Positions 1 to 4,219 of a stretch of DNA of 6,398 bases are shown piece by piece (position 1 is the first letter of the stretch; every line of letters starts with the position of its first letter). A program made the translations under genes and the position numbers. Below the pieces are notes generated by a model that was given only the letters and a program-made list of their open reading frames with translations, searched no databases and was not told the origin of the DNA. Source of the DNA: Flavobacteriia bacterium (GTDB lineage Bacteria > Bacteroidota > Bacteroidia > Flavobacteriales > Flavobacteriaceae); the NCBI GenBank assembly GCA_011330545.1, contig DRQI01000199.1, positions 1 through 6,398 of the forward strand, given 5' to 3'.

Positions 1-1272
1 TGGAGGCAATTACACCAACATACTTGGGATGCCGGGCACCAATTTGTTGAAAATACCTTTAACAATTTATCAAATGGTGTTTTTCAAACCATTCAAGCAC
101 TATCCTTTGAATTAACGCCTTCAGAACAAGCCCAAGCCCAGTTTTTACAAGCATGGTTTGTATTTCACTTATTAGACCTTTACGGGCAAGTGCCTTTTAG
201 GGAAGCAGGTGAAGATTTGAGGCAAGCAGCCAGAGTGTTAACAGGGCAAGAAGCCGTTGATTTGATAACAGGCAATCTAGAAGCCGCAATTCCTAATTTA
301 CCATCCAATAACAGTAGTGGTATTGCCGGTAAAGAAGCAGCAGAAGCCCTTTTGGCAAAAGCCTATTTACAAAAGCCGGTTTGGATTAGCGGAGGACAAA
401 ACTTTACTTTTGACAATGCAGATTTAGATAAGGTAATTTCTAATTGTGATGCCGTAATAAACTCCGGAAGATATTCCTTGTCTCAAGGCTTAGGGTATTA
501 TGATAATTTCAGGCCCGATAATGATGTAAACACAGGTGCTTCAGAAATAATCTTTGTTTCTAAACATGCCAGAGGAGAAAATGGAGGGAATATTCCTTCT
601 AGGTGGTTTATGACCTTACACTATAATCAAAATCCCGGAGGTTGGAATGGTTTTACCACCTTATCAGATTTTTATGACAAATTTGATGACCCAAATGATG
701 TGAGAAAAGGAAATCAAGTGTTGCCGGGCCTTACAGATGTTAGTGGCGTAAAAGCCGGATTTTTATTCGGGCAACAATATGATGTAAATGGTGACCCTTT
801 ACAAGACAGGTTGGGCAACCCTTTAATTTTTTCTAAAGTAAGCCCAATTATATCTAGTGGTTCAGACCTTGAAATAACAGGGATAAGAGGTTTGAAATAT
901 ATTCCTGATTATCAAGATTTAAATAAACCTAATAATGATTATGTGTTATTGAGGTATTCTGATGTGTTATTGATGAAAGCCGAAGCGATGTTGCGAAAAG
1001 GGGATGGTGCCGGTGCATTGGCCATTGTCAATCAGATTAGGGCAGCAAGAAATGCTGCAGACTTAGCTTCTGTTGATGAAATGGCACTTTTAGACGAAAG
1101 AGGAAGAGAATTATGGTGGGAAGGCTGGAGAAGGCAAGACCAAATTAGATTTGGTACATTCTTAGACGGCGGGCCTCAAAAAGACCCTTCGAGCCCAACA
1201 TTTTTATTATTTCCAATTCCTTCTATTGCTATTAGCGGAAATCCTAATTTAACACAAAACCCCGGATATTAG
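1..1272 (+). CDS. SusD/RagB-family outer-membrane lipoprotein, C-terminal part (5' end outside window)
   Basis: The frame is open from base 1 to the TAG at 1270-1272, giving 423 residues. The true start lies upstream, so the lipoprotein signal and roughly the first hundred residues of a usual 500-residue SusD protein are missing. Visible family marks are the motif DLYGQVPFRE (window residues 59-68), the helical TPR-like segment around AAEALLAKAYLQ, the late motif YVLLRYSDVLLMKAEA followed by a helix ending NQIRAARNA, then LLDERGRELWWEGWRRQD, and the C-terminal ending NPNLTQNPGY. In known systems SusD proteins sit on the outer membrane as a lid on a SusC TonB-dependent porin and capture oligosaccharides or other nutrients. 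The partner susC would be expected just upstream. The ligand cannot be told from the sequence. A GTG at 190 lies inside the conserved DLYGQVPFRE motif and is not a start. Family assignment is very secure. Confidence 0.96.
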   Translation, partial: WRQLHQHTWDAGHQFVENTFNNLSNGVFQTIQALSFELTPSEQAQAQFLQAWFVFHLLDLYGQVPFREAGEDLRQAARVLTGQEAVDLITGNLEAAIPNLPSNNSSGIAGKEAAEALLAKAYLQKPVWISGGQNFTFDNADLDKVISNCDAVINSGRYSLSQGLGYYDNFRPDNDVNTGASEIIFVSKHARGENGGNIPSRWFMTLHYNQNPGGWNGFTTLSDFYDKFDDPNDVRKGNQVLPGLTDVSGVKAGFLFGQQYDVNGDPLQDRLGNPLIFSKVSPIISSGSDLEITGIRGLKYIPDYQDLNKPNNDYVLLRYSDVLLMKAEAMLRKGDGAGALAIVNQIRAARNAADLASVDEMALLDERGRELWWEGWRRQDQIRFGTFLDGGPQKDPSSPTFLLFPIPSIAISGNPNLTQNPGY

Positions 1273-1307
1273 TTAGTCTCTATATCGATATATATTTGGA
1301 TTAGTAG

Positions 1308-1335
1308 AAAACGCTCTTATTTAGGGCGTTTTTTT
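1308..1335 (+). terminator. Intrinsic terminator of the susD-like gene
   Basis: A 9-bp stem (1308-1316 AAAACGCTC with 1324-1332 GGGCGTTTT, one G-U pair) encloses a 7-nt loop and runs into an unbroken T tract ending at 1335. It lies 35 nt after the susD stop codon. Its right arm and T tract are part of the 43-bp sequence that is duplicated at 1896-1938. Before the insertion this hairpin probably lay between two convergent genes, susD and the response regulator. In the reverse direction it has only a four-U tail and would be weaker. Confidence 0.88.
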
Positions 1336-1365
1336 GTCATCAAAACAGACAAACTCAACTATTTT
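1323..1365. repeat. 43-bp direct repeat, left copy (probable target-site duplication)
   Basis: These 43 bases are identical to 1896-1938, at an offset of 573 bp. Identity stops at both outer edges: 1322 T versus 1895 G, and 1366 T versus 1939 C. This copy contains the right arm and T tract of the susD terminator. It also contains a fossil of the response-regulator gene end: CTA at 1359-1361 corresponds to the functional TAG stop at 1932-1934. An internal inverted repeat, TTTGTC-N9-GACAAA, is present in both copies. The arrangement fits a long target duplication made by IS insertion. Confidence 0.9.
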
Positions 1366-1367
1366 TT

Positions 1368-1377
1368 CCTGTTTTTC
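1368..1377. repeat. Left terminal inverted repeat of the mini-IS
   Basis: CCTGTTTTTC is matched at 9 of 10 positions by the reverse complement of 1886-1895. It begins within 2-3 bases of the inner edge of the left 43-bp direct repeat, as expected for an IS tip. Confidence 0.7.
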
Positions 1378-1437
1378 GCACTTTTTTCAGGCTATTTTTT
1401 ACTTATTTAATAATCAATAAGATACGATTAAAAAATC

Positions 1438-1457
1438 TTAATTTTGGGTGTTAAAAT
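1438..1457. repeat. 20-bp subterminal direct repeat of the mini-IS, left copy
   Basis: This 20-bp block matches 1864-1883 with a single mismatch (T1442 versus C1868); the last 15 bases, TTTGGGTGTTAAAAT, are identical. The left copy lies before the ORF. The right copy overlaps its last codons and stop. Both include a TAnnTTTG box. It may be a transposase or regulator binding site, or a duplication made when the element was shortened. Confidence 0.7.
1439..1446 (+). promoter_or_regulatory. Candidate Bacteroidota -7 box for the mini-IS ORF
   Basis: TAATTTTG fits TAnnTTTG exactly and ends 29 bases before the ATG at 1476. No convincing TTG-type -33 element is seen at the usual distance upstream, so promoter strength is doubtful. 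Transcription would start near 1450-1453, inside the hairpin described at 1442-1475. Confidence 0.4.
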
Positions 1458-1475
1458 TAAATATTTCACCCAAAA
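1442..1475 (+). repeat. Inverted repeat abutting the start codon of the mini-IS ORF
   Basis: TTTTGGGTG (1442-1450) is the exact reverse complement of CACCCAAAA (1467-1475), separated by 16 AT-rich bases. The right arm ends directly before the ATG. In RNA starting upstream it could hide the start region and limit transposase translation, a known strategy in IS elements. If transcription starts near 1452, only the right arm is transcribed and this role falls away. The right arm also pairs with TTTGGGTG near the right end (1869-1876), as a subterminal inverted repeat. Confidence 0.5.
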
Positions 1476-1880
1476 ATGTTTTTAAGAGAGTTAAAATCAT
1501 CATCAGGTAAGGTCTATATTCAAGTTATAGATAAAAGTTCTGGAAAATATAAGGTTGTTAAGAGCTTTGGTAGTTCGTTTTATGAGAAAGAGCTTTTTAA
1601 CCTTAAAAAAGAAGCTCAACAATGGATTCATCATCGACTACAAAGAAGAATAGAGGCACACATAACGATTAATTTTGCTGCCTATAAAGTCTACAAAGAG
1701 TTAGAGAGACAGTTAAAAGAGAAAAAGGCAACGATTAGTGCAGAAAAAGCTATTGAAATAGCTGAAAATATTTATCAAATTCAAGTTAAACTACCAAATA
1801 GTCAAGAAATAATCAGCAAAACCATTATTTTGACGCAAGAACAAAAATATTTGTCAGAGTTATTTAACTTTGGGTGTTAA
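1476..1880 (+). CDS. Transposase remnant, N- and C-terminal ends of an IS1634/IS4-type transposase fused in frame
   Basis: The ORF has 134 codons, from ATG at 1476 to TAA at 1878-1880. Residues 1 to about 50 resemble the N-terminal segment of IS1634-like transposases (SGKVYIQVIDKSSGKYKVVK, then GSS and a charged helix). From about residue 52 on, RRIEAHITINFAAYKVYKELER and the end LTQEQKYLSELFNF resemble the C-terminal tail that follows the catalytic glutamate in this family. A full-length enzyme is roughly 500 residues or more, so the DDE catalytic core between the two parts is missing and no transposition activity is expected. The junction lies near codons 50-53 (about 1625-1635). The frame is intact across it with no internal stop, so a short protein could still be made and might bind element ends. 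Recognition is from memory of the family, not a search. The TAA lies 15 bp inside the right end of the element. Confidence 0.78.
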   Translation: MFLRELKSSSGKVYIQVIDKSSGKYKVVKSFGSSFYEKELFNLKKEAQQWIHHRLQRRIEAHITINFAAYKVYKELERQLKEKKATISAEKAIEIAENIYQIQVKLPNSQEIISKTIILTQEQKYLSELFNFGC

Positions 1881-1883
1881 AAT
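1864..1883. repeat. 20-bp subterminal direct repeat of the mini-IS, right copy
   Basis: This is the second copy of the block at 1438-1457, with one mismatch. It encodes the last residues NFGC and the stop codon of the transposase remnant and contains TAACTTTG at 1865-1872, another exact TAnnTTTG match directed out of the element towards 1900. Confidence 0.65.
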
Positions 1884-1885
1884 GA

Positions 1886-1895
1886 GGAAAACAGG
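1886..1895. repeat. Right terminal inverted repeat of the mini-IS
   Basis: GGAAAACAGG is the reverse complement of CCTGTTTTCC and pairs with the left tip at 1368-1377, 9 of 10 positions. It directly abuts the right 43-bp direct repeat. Confidence 0.7.
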
Positions 1896-1938
1896 AGGGC
1901 GTTTTTTTGTCATCAAAACAGACAAACTCAACTATTTT
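1896..1938. repeat. 43-bp direct repeat, right copy (probable target-site duplication)
   Basis: Identical to 1323-1365. It supplies the stop codon (1932-1934), the last lysine codon and one base of the preceding arginine codon of the response-regulator gene, so that gene stayed intact after the insertion. It carries only the right arm of the original terminator hairpin. What remains beside it is a weak five-pair stem between AAAAC of the IS end and GTTTT, followed by Ts. Confidence 0.9.
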
Positions 1939-2642
1939 CTTCTTTCTATCCTAAATATAAATCCCTGATTGTGAATATTTTCAATTTTTATGCAAGGGTC
2001 TTTACTAAGGTATCTTCTTAACCTTGAAATGAATACATTTAGGCTTTTTCTAGAAAAATAGTCATTTTTGCCCCATATATCATTTAAAATTTCTTTATGC
2101 GAGCATAGCTCGTTTTGTTTAGAGACTAAAAAAAACAATAATTTATTCTCTCGAAAGGTTAGCTTTTTAGCACTGTTGTTTTTATAAATTAATTGAAGCA
2201 AATCTTTATTATAGACATAATCACCTATTAGAAATTCATGCGGTTCATTAGCCGGTGCTAATTTTTTGGCAGACAATGTATTTAATAATGTATTTAACCG
2301 TACAACTAATTCTTCTTCATCTATTGGTTTTTTTAAATAATCAACGGCTCCTAATGAAAACCCTTTTAAAACATCAATCTTTAAAGAACGTGCAGTTAGA
2401 AAAATAAACGGAATTTCAGGAAATTGTTGTTTGATGATTTTGGCCATTGTAAAACCATCCATTTCGGGCATCATCACATCCAAGATAATCAAATCAAAAT
2501 AATCTCGGTGTATAAGTTCTAAAGCGGCATTACTATTTTTACTCCAAGTAATAGCAAAACCTTTCATGTTGAGGTATTCAGATAGTAAATATCCCAAAGA
2601 CGTATCATCTTCAACCAATAATATTTTTTTAGTTGTTTTCAT
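1932..2642 (-). CDS. OmpR/PhoB-family DNA-binding response regulator
   Basis: The product has 236 residues, the usual length for the family. Residues 1-120 are a receiver domain with acidic pocket E11-D12-D13, phospho-acceptor D55 in LIILDVMMPEMDG, T83 in FLTAR, and the conserved lysine K105 in DYLKKP. Residues about 135-233 are an OmpR-type winged helix: LTFRENKLLFFLVSKQNELC, the recognition-helix region KSLNVFISRLRRYL, and the wing GFIFRI. It should receive phosphate from the kinase encoded immediately upstream, whose stop codon overlaps this ATG (ATGA, 2639-2642), and bind tandem DNA sites. The six half-sites at 3948-4003 are the obvious local candidate. The last codons lie inside a 43-bp direct repeat made by the neighbouring mini-IS. 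It resembles RprY-type regulators of Bacteroidota, but the target regulon cannot be read from the sequence. Confidence 0.96.
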   Translation of the reverse strand: MKTTKKILLVEDDTSLGYLLSEYLNMKGFAITWSKNSNAALELIHRDYFDLIILDVMMPEMDGFTMAKIIKQQFPEIPFIFLTARSLKIDVLKGFSLGAVDYLKKPIDEEELVVRLNTLLNTLSAKKLAPANEPHEFLIGDYVYNKDLLQLIYKNNSAKKLTFRENKLLFFLVSKQNELCSHKEILNDIWGKNDYFSRKSLNVFISRLRRYLSKDPCIKIENIHNQGFIFRIERRK

Positions 2643-3907
2643 GAAAGCAAAGGTAAACTAATTATAAATTCAGACCCCTTACCCAAAGAACTAAGTACCG
2701 TAATTTTTCCTTTATGGAGTTTGACAATTCTTTTTACATAATTCAATCCTAAACCATATCCTTTGACATTGTGTACATCGCCCGAAGATACCCTAAAAAA
2801 TTTATCGAAGATTTTCTTTTTATCAGCAGCTGAAATTCCGATGCCATTGTCCTTCACCCGAATCGTCAATTTCTTATTTTCTTTAACTGCCAAAAATTCT
2901 ATATGGCTGTGTTCTTTAGCATATTTTTTGGCATTTTCCAACAAGCTGTTAATGGCATTTTCCAAATGATAAGAATCGCACATAAGCATATAGCTATTAC
3001 CTTTGGCCTCACCAATAAAATTGATATTTTCTAAGGCGGCAATTTGCTCAAACTCTTTAATGATTGTTAAAATAACAGGTTTAAAATCTACTATTTTTTT
3101 GTTGATAAAACCTTTTTTACTTTCTAAACTGGCCAAGTCTAAAACTTTTTCAATTTGACTGTTGAGTTTTGTAACTTGATTTCGTATCATACCAACCAAT
3201 TCTTTATTTTCTTGTGTTGCTTTTTCCAATAAAATTTTAGAGGCGATGCCAATAGAAAATACGGGAGTTTTTAATTCGTGGGTCAAATTATTAATAAACT
3301 CATTGGTGGTAGTTATCAAATGTTGTTGCCAATAAAATGACTTAAGCACCCAAAAGATTACAATTATTATGGCCAAAATGAAGAGTAAACTTGGGATGGT
3401 TAATCCATTGAGCTGCGATAAAAAATAAGAATTTAAATTTTGAAACCGAAGCTCTAAGATGAGCCTTTTTTTTACTAACGTCGGTAGGTAACCATCAAGC
3501 GTAAGAGTATATTTTAAAAGGTCATTTTTATCGCCGTACGATTTAGGAGACCTCAAATAGTCAGTAGAATCTTTCGCATATAAATTATAGGTAAATGCAG
3601 TTTTTATGCCGTGTTGTAAAAGTTTATCCTTTAAAAAATCATTCATAAAATAACGCGAGGCTTCTTGGATACTATCAGCGGCAAGATTAAAATAGATAGA
3701 ATCTTTAGTAATGGCTTTTCCAACCAAAAAAGTCAATTGATTGGGTTGTGCAAGATCATTTTTTATCTCGTGTATTGCCAATCCAATTTTTTGATTGAAT
3801 TGAATTTTGGCAAGATTTAAACCGATACGCAAATATTGATATTGTACAATAGCAAGTCCGATAATAGAAATGATAAATATGACGATATAAACTTTCTTTC
3901 CGCGCAT
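2639..3907 (-). CDS. Membrane sensor histidine kinase, partner of the OmpR-type regulator
   Basis: Using the ATG at 3905-3907, the product has 422 residues. A TTG 15 bases further upstream (3920-3922) is in frame but is a poorer start, because the ATG is directly followed by RGKK and then the first membrane segment. Order of parts: transmembrane helix about 5-24; periplasmic sensor region about 25-168 with no domain I recognise; second transmembrane helix about 169-188; a linker of about 20 residues, too short for a HAMP domain; HisKA with phospho-acceptor H210 in NLTHELKTP; and HATPase_c with N box LLENAKKYAK (N325), G1 DNGIG (353-357), F box FDKFFR (367-372) and G2 GYGLGL (383-388). All catalytic motifs are present, so it should autophosphorylate and pass phosphate to D55 of the regulator. 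The stop codon overlaps the regulator start by 4 nt, indicating translational coupling in one operon. The signal is unknown. RprX-type kinases of Bacteroidota have a similar plan. Confidence 0.95.
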   Translation of the reverse strand: MRGKKVYIVIFIISIIGLAIVQYQYLRIGLNLAKIQFNQKIGLAIHEIKNDLAQPNQLTFLVGKAITKDSIYFNLAADSIQEASRYFMNDFLKDKLLQHGIKTAFTYNLYAKDSTDYLRSPKSYGDKNDLLKYTLTLDGYLPTLVKKRLILELRFQNLNSYFLSQLNGLTIPSLLFILAIIIVIFWVLKSFYWQQHLITTTNEFINNLTHELKTPVFSIGIASKILLEKATQENKELVGMIRNQVTKLNSQIEKVLDLASLESKKGFINKKIVDFKPVILTIIKEFEQIAALENINFIGEAKGNSYMLMCDSYHLENAINSLLENAKKYAKEHSHIEFLAVKENKKLTIRVKDNGIGISAADKKKIFDKFFRVSSGDVHNVKGYGLGLNYVKRIVKLHKGKITVLSSLGKGSEFIISLPLLS

Positions 3908-3947
3908 AAGCCCTAATATCAATAAAATAGCACTAAAAAATGTTTTT

Positions 3948-4003
3948 TTAACTTTTTATTAATCTTCTTAACTTTTTATTAATCTTTTTAAACTATCATT
4001 AAT
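3948..4003. promoter_or_regulatory. Array of six TTAA-type half-sites in three 20-bp units, probable response-regulator operator
   Basis: The half-sites are TTAAC 3948, TTAAT 3959, TTAAC 3968, TTAAT 3979, TTAAA 3988 and TTAAT 3999. The spacing is therefore 11, 9, 11, 9, 11 bp, a strict 20-bp period (about two helical turns). The first two units share TTAACTTTTTATTAATCTT exactly; the third is diverged in its middle. Direct-repeat half-sites about 10-11 bp apart are typical of OmpR-family regulators. The array lies 41-96 bp upstream of the kinase ATG and ends 22 bp before a candidate rightward -7 box. It could serve autoregulation, activation of the rightward transcript, or both. Binding by this particular regulator is inference. 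Confidence 0.65.
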
Positions 4004-4025
4004 CATAAGGCATCGTATAATGACT

Positions 4026-4033
4026 TATATTAG
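4026..4033 (+). promoter_or_regulatory. Candidate -7 box of a short rightward transcript
   Basis: TATATTAG differs from TAnnTTTG at one position. The last TTAA half-site of the array falls near where a -33 element would lie, so a weak promoter helped by a bound activator is plausible. The predicted start is near 4037-4041. Confidence 0.35.
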
Positions 4034-4035
4034 CC

Positions 4036-4097
4036 ATGAAAATCATAATTATGCAAGTTTAAGTATAAAAAGCTAGCCTTTAAAGTTAGCTTTTTTT
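4036..4097 (+). ncRNA. Candidate small RNA or leader transcript (with possible 8-codon ORF 4036-4062)
   Basis: Between the half-site array and a strong terminator lies only about 60 bp. It contains no normal gene, but it has its own promoter-like box and its own terminator. The one reading frame is ATG 4036 to TAA 4060-4062, encoding MKIIIMQV. Because the predicted transcription start is next to that ATG, translation would have to be leaderless. The unit could be a small RNA under the adjacent two-component system, a leader of the downstream lipoprotein gene ending in a terminator, or a meaningless remnant. No known RNA family is recognised. Confidence 0.35.
4067..4097 (+). terminator. Strong intrinsic terminator between the kinase promoter region and the lipoprotein gene
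   Basis: An 11-bp stem (4067-4077 AAAAAGCTAGC with 4085-4095 GTTAGCTTTTT, one G-U pair) closes a 7-nt loop, with seven Ts at 4091-4097. No complete normal-size gene on the plus strand ends before it, so it must stop either the short candidate RNA or stray transcription. The hairpin is close to symmetric and could also act on the minus strand, shielding the kinase promoter. Confidence 0.85.
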
Positions 4098-4219
4098 AAT
4101 GAAAATGATATCGAACCGATAGTAAAATTAAGACCCGATAATAAACGCATTTAAACTTTTTGAACAGCTACTTAAAAGGAAATTTGACATTTAAACGTGT
4201 CAACGTATATACAGCGATA
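4098..4219 (+). promoter_or_regulatory. Upstream region of the UnbV/VCBS lipoprotein gene
   Basis: No gene is seen in these 122 bp. They hold a palindrome TATCG-AAC-CGATA (4109-4121), a possible operator. A weak promoter candidate is GAAATTTG at 4179-4186, one mismatch from TAnnTTTG, with TTTG at 4159-4162 sixteen bases upstream; this is rather close spacing. It would give a 5' leader of roughly 27 nt. No Shine-Dalgarno sequence precedes the ATG, which is common in Bacteroidota. Confidence 0.3.

Larger units (their letters stand above)
1366..1895 (+). mobile_element. Mini insertion element, internally deleted IS1634/IS4-type (MITE-like)
   Basis: The block lies between the two 43-bp direct repeats. 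Its ends are imperfect inverted repeats: CCTGTTTTTC at 1368-1377 and, as reverse complement of 1886-1895, CCTGTTTTCC (9 of 10 identical). The exact tips are uncertain by 1-2 bases because an A or G may be shared with the duplication. The only ORF (1476-1880) keeps both ends of an IS1634-type transposase but lacks the DDE core, so the element cannot move itself. Long and variable target duplications have been reported for IS1634 and IS1549, which matches the unusual 43-bp flank. The duplicates are still identical, which suggests a fairly recent insertion, perhaps driven in trans by a full-length relative elsewhere in the genome. Confidence 0.82.

Noticed and set aside
190..1272. GTG at 190 as the start of the susD-like gene
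   Set aside because: The frame is open to base 1 and the conserved motif DLYGQVPFRE spans this GTG, so it is an internal valine codon.
1281..1292. Palindrome TATATCGATATA after the susD stop codon
   Set aside because: A perfect but very AT-rich 12-bp palindrome with no loop, lying in a 3' untranslated stretch; easily chance.
1323..1938. Block between the 43-bp repeats as an integron cassette or phage att-site integration
   Set aside because: There is no integrase and no attC-like structure, while terminal inverted repeats and transposase-derived ends point to an IS derivative.
2763..2969. 68-codon ORF on the plus strand
   Set aside because: It is antisense inside the kinase HATPase region, with no recognisable domain and no promoter.
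3908..3922. TTG at 3922 as the kinase start
   Set aside because: An in-frame ATG lies five codons later, directly before the basic residues and first membrane helix; the extra residues ILGL add nothing recognisable.
3948..4008. Three 20-bp tandem units as a CRISPR array
   Set aside because: The units are contiguous with no unique spacers, are too short, and no cas gene is seen; an operator fits better.
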